Assembly: GCA_037957365.1 (NCBI GenBank) | Contig: JARHVA010004902.1 | Location: 620,001-684,000, forward strand | Length of the DNA: 64,000 bases | Direction: 5' to 3' | Origin: Torreya grandis | Taxonomy: Eukaryota; Streptophyta; Pinopsida; Cupressales; Taxaceae | Part shown: one piece after another, positions 1-11,351 of the stretch | How positions within the stretch are numbered: the stretch's first letter is position 1 | Layout of the letters: each line of letters opens with the position of its first letter | Made by a program: the position numbers and the translations under genes | Notes under the pieces: model-generated | Told to the model about the DNA's origin: nothing | Databases searched by the model: none | Seen by the model: the letters and a program-made list of their open reading frames with translations, nothing else

Positions 1-162
1 ATAAAGTCTTGAGAAGCCATTTGTTAAATGCAAGAGAGTGCATGGTTTTGTAATTATTTTATATAAGAAAATAAGAGAGAAAAGCAAGAGATATTGTAGA
101 GTTCTATCATTTGTTGAGTAAGCAACATTGAGAGATAGTTATGTTTTATACATAAGAGGGGT

Positions 163-257
163 TGGTGCTCCTGTGGGGTGGTGCTCACAAATATTTGCAA
201 GGAGTTGGTGCTCTTGCAAGTTGGTGCTTGTGAACTTTATAATTTGAGTTGGTGCTC
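163..257 (+). repeat. GTTGGTGCTC minisatellite in the LTR
   Basis: Five copies of GTTGGTGCTC or close variants occur at about 163, 178, 204, 220 and 248, with 15-27 bp between starts. The homologous LTR at 50277-50432 has about eight copies, so the number varies between family members. It lies in the downstream part of the LTR, just before the CT tract. Confidence 0.75.
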
Positions 258-319
258 ATTCATATACTTGAGATTGTTTTTCATAGTTTTTTTCACTTTA
301 GATTTCCATGTAAAAATAT

Positions 320-321
<2 letters not shown>

Positions 322-368
<47 letters not shown>
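322..368 (+). repeat. (CT)n microsatellite in the LTR
   Basis: An uninterrupted CT/TC tract of about 23 units. The same position holds a shorter tract in the other family-A LTRs (about 50499-50513 and 56787-56817), so it is an expanding microsatellite carried by the family. Confidence 0.95.
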
Positions 369-372
<4 letters not shown>

Positions 373-513
373 TGTGATGCATGTTATTGTTCCATTTTTA
401 TTACATATCTTGAATATGTGATTAAGTAGTTAAAGAAAAGAAATCTGATTAAGTAAAAGATATATAATATATTTATTCAGCTCCTCCTCTCAGTATATTT
501 TGTGCTTGACAAT

Positions 514-525
514 TGGTATCGGAGC
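514..525 (+). other. Primer binding site (tRNA-Met type)
   Basis: TGGTATCGGAGC starts two bases after the LTR end. It differs by one base from TGGTATCAGAGC, the usual plant Ty1/copia site complementary to the 3' end of initiator tRNA-Met. Confidence 0.85.
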
Positions 526-577
526 ATGTTTCTTTTGAAAAAGTTTTATAACTTGAAGGTAGATTAAAAAAAATAGG

Positions 578-2508
578 ATGATTGGATCACATGAAGGTTT
601 TTCTACAAATAAGGCACCTTTGTTTGATGGGATAAATTATGTTTTTTAGAGTATAAGGATGATGACTTATTTGATGGCCCTTGGATTCGACATTTGACAA
701 GTAGTGGTGGAGGAATATGAAGAGCCACAGACACTTGTAACTACTCTAGTTGAAAAGAAGGCAAGTGAAAATAATGATAAAACTTTAAATGTTATTTTAT
801 ATGGTTTATATGAATCAAAATTTGTTAAAGTTATGCAATGTAAATCTTTTCATGAAAATTGGGTAAAACTTCAGAATATTTACAAAGGTGATAAAAAGGT
901 TCATCAAGCTTAGCTTTAGACTTTTAAAAGATAGTTTGAGAGTTTGAAAATAGAAGAGGAAGAAAATATAGCAAGTTGATCAATAAGTTAATCAGATTCA
1001 AGGTTTTAGAGAAAAGTTAGAAGAATCAATTATGGTACAAAAAGTTTTGAGATCTCTACCATTGAGATATGATGCAAAAGTTTCAAAAATTGAGATAAAG
1101 AATTTAACCAAGCTAAAGATGGATGAGCTACATGGTATTCTTATGGCATATGAGATACGGACCGAACAAGAGAAATCCTCAAAGAGAGAAGCTACTTTCA
1201 AGACATCAAATAAAGAGAAGGATAAGATTTAAGAATCAAGTGATAGTTCTAGCGATGATGAAAATAACAACAAAGCTTTACTCATTTGCAAGCTGAAAAA
1301 GGGCATAGGTAAATATCAAGAAAAATTACCTTTTAAATGTTTTAATTATGAAAAGATTAGACATTTTGCAGTTAAATGCCCAGATAAGTTGAATGGTGAC
1401 AATGAAAAAAGAAAGTCTACATACAAGAAAAATTTTAAAGAAAAATTCAAGAAGAGATTTGAGAAGAAGAGTTTGTATTCTAAAGATCCTAGCTCAACTG
1501 AAGATAGTGGAGTCAGTGATTCAAAAGTTTTTTTTTTTAATTCATGGCCATACATGAAGATGCCTCCGTAAGTAAAAGTATAGATGATCAAGAAGAAGAA
1601 CATGATGAAATCGAAGTGAATCTGGAAGGAGAACTTATTTGTGCTTTAAAAGAGTTAAAAGCTCTTGAGAAAAAGAATCGAAGATTGAAGCTCCAGATCG
1701 AGAAAAATAAAAAAAAGTCAAAGGAAACAATTAAAGATCTACAAACACACTTTGAAGAAGCCAAGAAGAATGAAAAACATCTAACGATAGAGTTGCAAAA
1801 AGTAAGTGAAGAATGTGAAAGGGATGTTATTGAAATTACTTCTTTAAAAATAGTTTTTGAAAAAACAAATAAAACAATCAATGATAGAGTAGCCAATGAT
1901 TCAAAATTTGAGAATAACACTAATATGTTGAATAAGATATTAGAAAATCAAAGATCAATGTCAGATAAGACAGGCATTAAATTTGAAAAAGAGAAAGGGG
2001 AGGTCACTACTTTCACAGACAAGGTTAACACAGAAAGAGGAAAGAGCTATACTGAAGCTCTTACAAAAGAGGAAATAAAAAGAGAAGAATTTAAGAATAC
2101 ATAAGACATCTCAAATAAAGAAGGCTGAAAAGAACAAAGCTATAAAAGACAATCAGTTCAGATATACACAAATAGGTCCTATTTTTATAGTTACTATTTT
2201 TATTTTAATTGATATGGTCATAAGAAAATAGAATGTCAAAAAAGGGCTAACAATTTCAAAAATAAAGAGAAAGAAACTCATGTAGAGTCAAGCAGAAGCC
2301 ACAACTCTTTTGCTCCTCTATCAAGCTTTAATAAAGAGGCCACAATATGTTATAAATATAATAACTTTGGACATATAGCTCAATATTGTAGAAGTATGTT
2401 TGAGTCAGTCAAGAAAGATCAGAGTTTAAAGGCTCCATTCATCAAGAAAAAAGTTCAGATAGGTTCATGGTAGAAGAAACAACCTAAAAAGTTTATGTTG
2501 GTCTAGAC
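578..2508 (+). pseudogene. gag: Ty1/copia gag (broken), family A copy 1
   Basis: The capsid-forming part of the polyprotein. The start is the ATG at 578, matching the start of the sister copy at 50719. The N-terminal half has the UBN2-type copia gag pattern (PLFDG..Y, then TYLMALGFDI at 660-700, VQKVLRSLP near 1035, MDELHGIL near 1120). A zinc knuckle near 1338 reads C-F-N-Y..H..C and a second near 2348 reads C-Y-K-Y..H..C, so both have lost the second Cys to Tyr (TGT to TAT). Between them, about 1590-2100, lies a Lys/Glu-rich segment predicted by eye to be coiled coil. Stops include TAG 649-651 (Trp expected), TAG 913-915 and TAA 2102-2104. Confidence 0.85.
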
Positions 2509-5500
2509 AGCTTTGCATGCAAGAAACGAAGAAAAACTATGGTTCATTGATAGTGGATGTTCGAGGCACATGACATGAGATAAAAGCAAGTTCATAACCT
2601 TGAAGAAGATCAATGGTGGCACAACAAAATTTAGAGATAATACTACTGCCAAAATTGCTAAAAAAGGTACACTAAGTTTAGATAATGGTAAAACTAAAAT
2701 TAAAAATATTTTGTATGTATAAGGTCTTAAGCATAATATTTTGAGTGTAAATCAAATATGTGATCAAGAGCACACACTAAATTTTTATGCATAAGATTAG
2801 AAAATTAAGAGAAAAGATTCAGATGTGTTGGTTGTAGATGCTCAGAGAATAGGTAATAATTTGTATATATTATCAAACATCAAAGGTCAAAGATGTTATT
2901 TGAGTCATATTGAAGAAAGTTGGCTATGACATAAGAGAATGAGACATAAATTTTGATAATCTTGTCAACATCAACAAGAAGCAAGTAGTCAAAAATCTTC
3001 TAAAGATTATAAATCCATCTAACACGTTTTGTGAACCTTGTCATCATGGAAAGTAGGCCAGAAGGCAGTTCAAAACAAAAGAATAATCGACCACTCAGAT
3101 GTTAGAGCTTGATCACACTGATTTATGTGGACCTATGAGAACTCAAAGTACTCAAGGTGAGATATATTTTATGTTACTTATTGATAATTTTTCATGTATG
3201 ACTTGGGTAATGTTTTTAAATAAAAAATTAGAAGCTTTCAGACATTTCAAAGTATTCAAAGCATTAGTTGAAAATAAAACTAGTTTGAAGATTAAGTGCC
3301 TAAGATTAGATCGAGGAGGATAATTCATGTCAAATCAGTTTATTGAATTTTGTGAAGACCATGGAATAAAGAGATATTATTCAGTAGCCAGAACTTCACA
3401 ACAAAATAGAGTAGTTAAATAGAAAAACAAAATAGTTCAGGAGATGGCGAGGACAATGCTAAATGAATCCAAGATACCAGATAAATATTAGAGAGAGGTA
3501 GTCGATACATCAGTGCATATCCAAAATAGAGCATTATTGAAAGTCAATAGTGACAAGACTCCTTATGAGCTATGGAAAGATAAACCAACTACGGTTGATT
3601 ATTTCAAAATTTTTGACAGTAGATGCTTTATAAAAAAAACTTTTGAAAAACTTGGTAAATTTGAATCCAGAGCAGATGAAGGTATATTTTTTGATTATTC
3701 TTGTAAAAATAAAGCTTATAAATGTTATAACAAAAGAACCAAGAAAATAGTTGAAAGTGCAATTTTCAAGATAGAAGAAGATGGAGCACAAAGAATCAGT
3801 GATCTAATAGACATTCTTGAAATCATTGAAGAGGAAGATTTTGAAGAATCAAATGAAGATGAGAAGGAGAAAAAGGACACCAAAACGCCATCCAAATATG
3901 TCTAGAGAAATTATAATGTAAGTGACATCATTAAGGATATAAATGAAGTAATTCACACCAAAAAAATGATGGTAAGTGAATATGAGCAAGTTAATTTCTC
4001 TTTATTATTCAAAATTTACCCTAAAACTTTTTCAGAAGCTAGACATGATAAGAATTGGGTTAAGGAAATGGATGAAGAATTAAATTAGATAGAAAAGAAT
4101 GATACTTGGGAATTAGTGCCTAGAGCAAAAGATCACAATGTGATAGGAACAAAATAGGTTTACAAAAATATGTTGAATGAAAACGGAGAAGTGACCAGGA
4201 ATAAAACAAGATTAGTATGTAAAAGATATGCTCAAATTGAGGGAATAGATTTTGAAGAAAATTTTGCCTCAGTGGTAAGGCTAGAGGCTATTAGAATATT
4301 TATTGCATATACAGTGTTTAAAAATTTTAAAGGTTTTCAAATGGATGTCAAATCTGCCTTCTTAAATGAGAATCTAGAAGAAAAAGGTCTACATTAAGCA
4401 GCTTGAGGGATTTATTCTCTCAAATATTAGTAGCCATGTATGCAGATTGAAGAAATCACTATATGGATTGAAACAAGCTCCTAGAGCTTAGTATGCAAGA
4501 CTTGATAAGTACCTGTAGGATCAAAGTTTTAAGAGAGGATTTGCTGACAGTAATCTCTACATCAAGCATCAATTGATTGTTGTGGTATATGTTGATGACA
4601 TCATTTTTGGAGAAAACATTGATAAGATGATAGAAGATTTTTTTGATAATATGCAAAAAAAATTTGAGATGTCTATGCTTGGAGAATTGTCATTTTTATT
4701 CGAGTTGTAAATATTTTAGTTAGATAGAATTTTTATATCTCAAAGTAAATATGCCAAGGAAATGTTAAAAAAATTTGGTTTTGAGGATTGTGCACCAATT
4801 GGAACACTACTGAGTACAAGAAATAAGGTAAGCAAGGATGAAGATTCACCTATTGAAAATCAATCTTTATATAGATCTATGCTTGGTAGTCTTTTATATT
4901 TGACAACATTGAGGCCAGACATTATGCATGCAATAGATATGGTTACAAGATATTAGTCAGCTCTAAAAGATAGTTATGTTCAGTTGGTGAAGAGAATATT
5001 TAGATATATCAAGGGGACATTGGATTATGGATTATGGTATCTCATAGGTAGAGATTTCACTTTGGTTGATTATACAGATTCAGATTGGGTAGGTTGCTTG
5101 GATGATAGAAAGAGTACAAGTGGAGGAGCTTTCTTCTTCAGTGATAGCTTAGTATCATGGCTAAGCAAAAAATAGAATTCAATATCATTTTCTTCAGCTG
5201 AAGCAGAACATATTGTAGTGGTAATATGTTGTACTCAAGTTCTTTGGATGAAGCAAACTTTGGAAGATATTAAAGTAAAATATGATGAACCTATTTCTAT
5301 TTTTTTTGACAACACAAGTGCTATTAATATTTTGAAGAATCTAGTGATGCATTCAAAAACAAAACATATTTCCATTAGATATCACTTTTTGAGAGAGCAA
5401 GTTGCATATTAGTAGGTTAAGATGGAATATATTAGTACTACAGAACAAATTACAGATATTTTCACAAAGGAACTATCAAAAGACACATTTGAGTATCTAC

Positions 5501-5541
5501 AGGAGAAGTTGAGAGTAATTTATTTTACTTCCTGCCATTGA
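2509..5541 (+). pseudogene. pol: Ty1/copia pol (PR-INT-RT-RNase H, broken), family A copy 1
   Basis: Protease: LWFIDSGCSRHM near 2540 keeps the catalytic Asp-Ser-Gly. GAG-pre-integrase and the HHCC region lie about 2900-3080 (CEPCHHGK). The integrase core keeps HTDLCGPM (first Asp, near 3117) and CLRLDRGG (second Asp, near 3310), and the third region reads QQNRVV near 3400. RT spans roughly 4040-4960, with QMDVKSAFL near 4338 and the catalytic YVDD at 4588-4599. RNase H runs to the TGA at 5539-5541, with DSDWVGCLDDRKSTSGG near 5080 and KHISIRYHFLREQ near 5365. In-frame TAG and TAA codons are frequent throughout. Confidence 0.9.
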
Positions 5542-5826
5542 AGATCAGTATCAGTTGAGAGGGAGTTAAGTTTTAGCTCCAAGATAGGCCCTTTTCCATT
5601 GATGTCAAAGGGGGAGAAGAAAAAAACAAGTATAGGTATAAGTACAAGTGCAAAAATAGGTATAGGGAACATGTATAGGTGAAAAAATAAGTATAGGGAA
5701 TATGTACATGTTGCTACAGTAAGGAGGAGTTACTGTATGTTTTTCAAATGGTAGTATGTGTAGGTTGGTATGTGTAGTACAGGTTTTAAGATGTGGTAGT
5801 TTCAGTTTGAGGTTGTCATCAATGAT

Positions 5827-5838
5827 AAAAGGGGAGAT
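5827..5838 (+). other. Polypurine tract
   Basis: AAAAGGGGAGAT lies immediately before the TGTTGGAAATATTG that opens the right LTR. It is the expected second-strand priming site, and the sister copy has AAAGGGGGAGAT at the same place (55918-55929). Confidence 0.85.
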
Positions 5839-6460
5839 TGTTGGAAATATTGTCATTGATGTCAAAGGTCTAGTATTGGTGATAAATGCCCCATAACATT
5901 TAATAGTGTTTTTAATATTCATATCTTGGCTAATGTGTGTTAATATTTATTTAATATTAATGAATATATTTTTGTTTGCATAAAATTCAAAAGAAGGCCC
6001 ATGGTCAAAGAGTCACAGGACAAAGACAAAAGAGAAATGGGACATATTTTTCCATGAAGAGTCACCTTAAGGAATTCGAAATGTCACCAAGATAAAGACA
6101 AAAGAGGAAATGACACATTTGCTTATGAAGGGTCACCATGTGACTTTTCAAATGCAAGGATATGAAGGGTCATGCAAGTTTGATGCCATTTTCCATGAGG
6201 ATTGAAGGGTCAAAAAAGGTGAATGCCAAAGGTCATTTGGAAAGCTATAAATAAAGGCTTGAGAAGCTATTTGTTAAATGCAAGAGAGTGCATGGTTTTG
6301 TAATTATTTTATATAAGAAAAGATGAGAAAAAAGTAGGGGATATTGTAGAGTTCTATCATTTGTTGAGTAAGCAACATTGAGAGATAATTGTGTTTTATA
6401 CACAAGAGGAGTTGGTGCTCATGTGGGTTGGTGCTCGCAAATATTTGCAATGGGTTGGTG
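5839..6460 (+). repeat. Right LTR, truncated (family A copy 1)
   Basis: It starts TGTTGGAAATATTG after the polypurine tract and aligns with the LTRs at 49638 and 55930. It includes two ~72-bp subrepeats (from about 6009 and 6084) where those LTRs have three. The match stops inside the GTTGGTGCTC minisatellite near 6460, before the CT tract and the LTR end, and unrelated gypsy integrase sequence follows directly. Confidence 0.88.
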
Positions 6461-6464
6461 TCTT

Positions 6465-6841
6465 CAAAAATCCCCACGTAACAACTCTTGAAGGCTATCA
6501 AGATTGCAGAGAATGGAGCAATGGAGGTTTGACTTATCAAATTACTCAAACTCCAAGAAATAAGGGTGCTAGAAGGTGATGCAAAGATCATCTGGTAGAA
6601 ATTAGTGAAGTGATAGTTCAACAAAAAGTTATTAGACCCAAGATTCAAACCTGGGGACCTAGTCCTTAAATATGATCAGTGGGTTGTAAGATTAGATTAG
6701 CATGCAAAATTTGATTCTCTGTGGAAAGAAATTTTTTGCATCATCAATGATAAGTATGGAAATGCTTTCTAACTAGAAGATTTAGAGGGCAATGCCTTAC
6801 AGATCCTCATCAATGGGATCAACTTGAAGCATTTTAATTGA
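6465..6841 (+). pseudogene. Ty3/gypsy integrase C-terminal fragment
   Basis: One frame without shifts shows FKPGDLVLKYD near 6640, HAKFDSLWK near 6700, and a tail reading LEDLEGNAL.ILINGINLKHF before TGA at 6839-6841. This is the usual end of plant gypsy integrases (GDLVL.. FDxLW.GP.. PVNG..LKPF). The GP of the FDSLW.GP motif is lost. Stops inside the frame are at Gln or Trp positions. The N-terminal and catalytic parts are missing because the truncated copia LTR abuts it at 6460. It gives the orientation and identity of the old element that also carries the ORF from 7383. Confidence 0.75.
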
Positions 6842-7382
6842 CCTCTTGCCATCCTTTGTATATAATTAGATAGTTTCCTTTCCTCATTGTTGTGTTATTT
6901 TCCTCATTATTATGTTTCCCTTATTGTGTTTCCTTTCCAAATAAGTGCCATTGGCACAAGTGGTTGATTAGATAATCATGCATCCTCTCAATGATCTCTC
7001 TACATCTTCAAAACATTCTCTGAAAGATAGCTATCTACTTGCTTCCTCTATCATTAATGTCAAACACTCCATTATGTGTGATTATTTATAATGAACACCG
7101 TAAATCTCTTGAGAGTGGCCATTCGATCATGTGTGCCTCTCTTACCATTTATGAGGGTGCTCATTTTTGAATTTTTCGTAATGAGCCACCTAGTGGCAGT
7201 AGTGCATAAATACACCATCTCTTGCTTAAAGAGAAATAATTGACACTTTGTGATTCTAAGAGAGCATCGATTAATTGAAATAAGAAAAAAGAGGAAGCCC
7301 AAGAATAGAAAGGAGTGACAAGGAACCGTTGACCCATAAGAAATAGAGAGATATTTTGAACGAGTCTTCATCTACCTAGACT
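6842..7382 (+). other. Spacer between gypsy integrase end and extra ORF
   Basis: It is pyrimidine-rich at 6850-6960 and otherwise unremarkable. I see no supported gene; the minus-strand open frame at 7072-7371 has no recognisable content. Confidence 0.5.
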
Positions 7383-10300
7383 ATGTAAGCTTCTACATCC
7401 TCTTCAGGAAGTGGGAAGCATCCTTCAAAATAGAGAACCCATAGTTCGAGAAGTGGAGGATCCCCTCCTCCCCCATATACCATGAATAAGTCCTACACAT
7501 TGGCCCTTGCCCAAGCAAAAAGGAAGGTACCAAATACCATGCAAGAAAATAAGGGACCTTGAAAAGATAAGGCTTTGGTGATTGACTCTACGGATGAAAT
7601 ATTTGTTCCAAAGTTAGCCCATAATCCCAAGAATTTGAGGGAGGGTGCTTATGCCCCAAAAATTGATAGAATCAACATGGAGTATACCTCCTTCAGGTGA
7701 AAAATATGGGATTGCACATTAGTATAACTCATGGTGCCCTACGTGCACTCTTGCCCTGAGATTGTCACCTTCTGCACCAAAAAATATGATGCCAAAACCA
7801 ACAAAATCATAGGTGAGGCCCGTCTAAGGGTTAAGATTGATGTATACAATGTCAAGGCGATGCTTTGACTTTAACATGATCCCAACACTATCATCTGCAA
7901 CATTGAAAGCCTCAAAAGAGTCTAGGATTCCCAAGTAAAGGATAAGGCATGCTTCTTTGGGTCTCTTCTCAACCAAATGATCATAGAGATGCCTCCCATG
8001 CCCTTGCACCTATTAGCTTTCCCCATACAACATGTAAAAGACACTCTATCCATGTTGGCATTCATCTTGGGCATGTGTATTGATGCCAACATTGAGGAGT
8101 TCCAATTGGGTATGATCTTCCTCATGACCATGGTGGAGAAGGTGGAGGGATTCAAGATGGACTTCACTGAAGCCATCTCTTCCACTATGAGAGTTGAACT
8201 ACAAAATTTCTTAGTAATGAGTACTTTTTAGTGTCCATCTTACCTCATGCACTTGATTTTGTACCAACACTCCAAATTCTTCTCCAAGCACCTATAGCTG
8301 AACACTATGGATACAGATGTTTTCCTCAATATAATAGCCTCAATCACCATATGGACCCTCATATTATTGATCATTGGGGACTACTCTGAGTTCTCAAAGT
8401 GGTTTATGGCTCCAGTTCTCATAGATATCAATGGGCGGGATGCCATTCCCTAAATGATGGATGAGCAATAAGCATGGCTTGTGGGCAACAAGGTCCCAAT
8501 CGACTAGTTTTGGGGGGGGACCATTTTTCATTCATCAATGTACATGGATTTGTAGGAAAGCCCTTTTGGCTCCCCCATATGTTGATTGATAGGACCTTGA
8601 CCCTTGAGTTGGATCGATAACTCGATACAATAGATTTCATCTACAATGTAGGTAAGAAGAAAAAGGGACTGTATGACATTCCTTTTTCAAGAAGAGGCAT
8701 CAAAATGCAAAAAGGGCACCAAAGACATCTCTTTATAGCCAAGCTGGTGGAGCTAGGCCTTGACCTAATAGATGATCAATGGGATTGTGACCCAATAGGG
8801 TATATATAAAATTTTAACACTGCTAGTGAGCCTAGGCACTAGGCTCGACCCTACTTGGAGTAGAAGAAGTTACCCACATAAGACCTCCCTCAAAATTATG
8901 TGAACCTGGCCATGATATCGTAAGATGTCCCCAAATCATGGGAGTCTTTCTATGATACATTCTAAGATTTCAACCCTACCAAGAAGTTATCGAAAGGGAT
9001 GAAGCAATAGCTAAATGACTTAGGTTGGAGCAAAGAGAAGAAAGTTGCCTTCTTGAGTACAAATATGATATTAGCAAGCCACACATTAGTTTGTATGAGA
9101 ACACCCCACATGAGAAAATTGAGAAGCTATGGGATGAGTCCCATCTAAAAGAGGGTGCATTAGAGGAGGAATCCACACCTGAGATCAAGGTATCAAGGGA
9201 AGATTAAGAGGAAGATACCTCAAAGAGGAGGTAGAAGACACCTCTCCAAAAAAAGGAAGCAATAGAAGTAGAAGTCATGGTGGTCCAAACCCCTCTAACT
9301 TGACCATCACTCGAGTTCCCATATGTTATGGCCCCATAGCAACAACAAGTGCCCTCTAGGCACCTCACAGCTGGGTCATCCCAGTTCAAGCAGATTGAGG
9401 CCCCTATTTTCAATATATTAATGACCCCACCACATAAGAAGATCTGCTTTAAAGATCCCCTTCTCTCTTCCTCTATCTTTTTTTCTACTTCCCCTTCTTC
9501 TTACATAGCTTCAATGAAAGTTGTGGCATCAACTACTTCCCAATCAAATGCTCTAGATCTTCCCATCGATTCTTCATCAACCCTGATGGTCCCACTACAA
9601 GTTGTAACAATCTTCACTAGCCAACCTGACACTACCTTAGCTCCAATCTTATCCTCATCTACCTAGCCCACTATCAGGGTTGGCCCCTTTTCTTTTACCA
9701 TTCCCATCTCCTCTCACATGCCATTCCTCACTCCCCCACCTTCATCATCTGCCTCATCCTCACTCATTTCATAGTTACCATTCTCTTCACCTCATGGACT
9801 CCCACCTTTTCCCCCTTCATCCTTCACTATTCATTCACTCACTTCTACAGTAGTAGGGTTTGCTGCTTCACAATAACAATTAGCTATCCCATTTATGCTA
9901 CCATAAGGAATTCCATTTGTGAGAGAAATCATTCAAGTTCCAGATCAATATTAACAATAGGTGAATGCATCAAAGGGTGACTCGAGTGACCCAGATGGAA
10001 AAGAAAAGGGGAAAGTTGGCCAAGGCTGATGCTTAACCCCACATATGGTCATATTATGACCCTAGACAATAATCCTTCCTAGTTGCTCATCTGACCCCCC
10101 AGGTAGCCAAACCCAAAGAATAAATGTAGCCCAAGGATTACACCATCAATTCATTAGGCTTAACCTCAATCAAGCTTGACCCACTGAGAAGGTCAAGCTT
10201 ATGGAGGAAATATAGAAGTTCATGACTATATACTATGTCAAGATAGCCCATCAATTGGAGAAAACCAAGCAAGAACTTGCCAAGGTCAAGGCCACAACTG

Positions 10301-10472
10301 ATTGTATCAATATTGAGGCTAAAGCCAAGGACACCAACCTTAGCCAAGCAAGGACCGACCTCCAAGGCCATGCCATAATGGAAAGCTTCCAGGTTGAAGC
10401 TAACAAGTGGATGGCTACTAAAACCACACTACAAGAGATGGAGATAAAATTGACTGTAGTTTGCAAGAAGCT
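7383..10472 (+). pseudogene. Extra gypsy ORF in the env position, 5' part
   Basis: I do not recognise the protein. The frame begins at ATG 7383, whose second codon is now TAA, with a Ser-rich start (STSSSGSGK). It can be followed with point stops through 8231 (PLHLLAFPIQHVK, near 7998) and 8650-8780 (GKKKKGLYDIPFSRRGIK), then with at least one frame change through a Ser/Pro/Thr-rich stretch (about 9350-9900). It ends in a Lys/Glu/Gln/Ala-rich segment from 10222 (HQLEKTKQELAKVKA) that looks like coiled coil. It follows a gypsy integrase end in the same direction, the place where env-like or other third ORFs occur in some plant gypsy lineages. I see no clear signal peptide. The copia element at 10478 interrupts it. 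Confidence 0.55.
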
Positions 10473-10477
10473 CTTCG
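10473..10477 (+). other. Target-site duplication CTTCG, left copy
   Basis: CTTCG directly precedes the TGTTAGGG of the left LTR and recurs exactly at 16209-16213 after the right LTR. Five base pairs is the normal copia duplication length. Confidence 0.97.
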
Positions 10478-11198
10478 TGTTAGGGTGTGGAGCTAAAAAC
10501 TTCACCAAAGAGCATAGTTTATCAGGTTCGGGTCTACACAGACACCGGCGTCAGTTAGGAGTGACCGACGTCAGTCACAAGCAGTTGCAGAGACGCCGAC
10601 GTCGGCAGAGGGTCGGCCGATGGCGGTCACAAACAAGCAGCAGGAACCGACGTCAGTTACCTGCGTGTCCAGAAAGCTATTTTCATGGACAGAAGCGAGT
10701 GTTTGCATGATAAGTTTGAGTTGAAGTCTCAAGCTCGCGTCTCTATTATTGGCATTACTATTTTTAGAGCCCTTGTTTAAGTGGCTTAACTACTTGTTGG
10801 GTGTACATGCTCAAGTCTCCTAATTCTATATGTAGAATTAGATCTTCTTAGCTTTGTAATAGTCTTGTAGTGGATTATTGTAGTTGGGTGAATTATTGTA
10901 ATTCATTGTGTGAGAAGAACAGTACAGAATTGAATCAATCTAGGCTTGTTGGAGTTGATTGTTCTTGAGAGAGAGAGCTCTTGAGGAATAGAGATCTATA
11001 CATCTAGGAGAGGTGTGGAAGAAAGAAGCTTTCTTCAATTGTATTCCTTTTGTAAAGAGTTTGTTAATACAAGTTTTTAGGGTGTTTTCTTGTATCTCTT
11101 GTTCTTGCTATTATCATTCTAATTACTTGTCAATCTGATTTAATTCTGCGTTTATTGCTTTCACAATTGTAATCTATTGTTGGTTTGATCCCCCAACA
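10478..11198 (+). repeat. Left LTR (family B)
   Basis: Positions 10541-10670 hold GC-rich blocks around GACGTC or GGCGTC at about 10547, 10567, 10598 and 10649, in contrast to the AT-rich remainder. The stretch 10967-10980 contains a GA repeat (TTGAGAGAGAGAGC). It ends ATCCCCCAACA, with the primer binding site three bases later. Confidence 0.97.
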
Positions 11199-11200
11199 AG

Positions 11201-11213
11201 TGGTATCAGAGCC
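11201..11213 (+). other. Primer binding site (tRNA-Met)
   Basis: TGGTATCAGAGCC begins three bases after the LTR end and is the exact classical plant copia site complementary to initiator tRNA-Met. Confidence 0.96.
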
Positions 11214-11351
11214 TTGGTTATAGGTTTAGAGCTTCATAATTGGTATCAAAGTTCAGGTTCACTAACAGGTGGTTCAGATCTGTGTAGTGTGTATTGATTA
11301 CAGGTTCTCACAGGAGTTTTTGTAGGGATTTTTGTTTGAGTGGGAGAAGCA

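Larger units (their letters stand above)
1..511 (+). repeat. Left LTR, 3' part (family A copy 1)
   Basis: Bases from 1 match the right LTR from about 6247 onward, and the primer binding site follows directly at 514. Comparison with the complete LTRs at 49638 and 55930 shows that roughly the first 400 bp lie outside the window. The visible part holds a short GTTGGTGCTC repeat and a CT microsatellite. The LTR end is placed at ...GACA (511) by alignment with the other copies. Confidence 0.85.
1..6460 (+). mobile_element. Degenerate Ty1/copia LTR retrotransposon, family A, copy 1
   Basis: The order is partial LTR, tRNA-Met-type primer binding site, gag, protease, integrase, RT, RNase H, polypurine tract and LTR. 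Integrase lies before RT, which defines Ty1/copia. The window begins inside the left LTR and the right LTR stops abruptly near 6460, so neither outer junction nor a target-site duplication is visible. The same family occurs again at 49638-56956. The gag-pol frame carries many stop codons, mostly TAG where Gln or Trp is expected, so the copy is inactive. Confidence 0.93.

Noticed and set aside
178..429. Open frame with a Ser-Leu repeat
   Set aside because: It is the translation of the CT microsatellite within an LTR; no domain, and not conserved in the sister LTRs.
514..525. tRNA-like match as a tRNA gene
   Set aside because: Only about 12 bases complementary to a tRNA 3' end, placed exactly after an LTR; it is a primer binding site.
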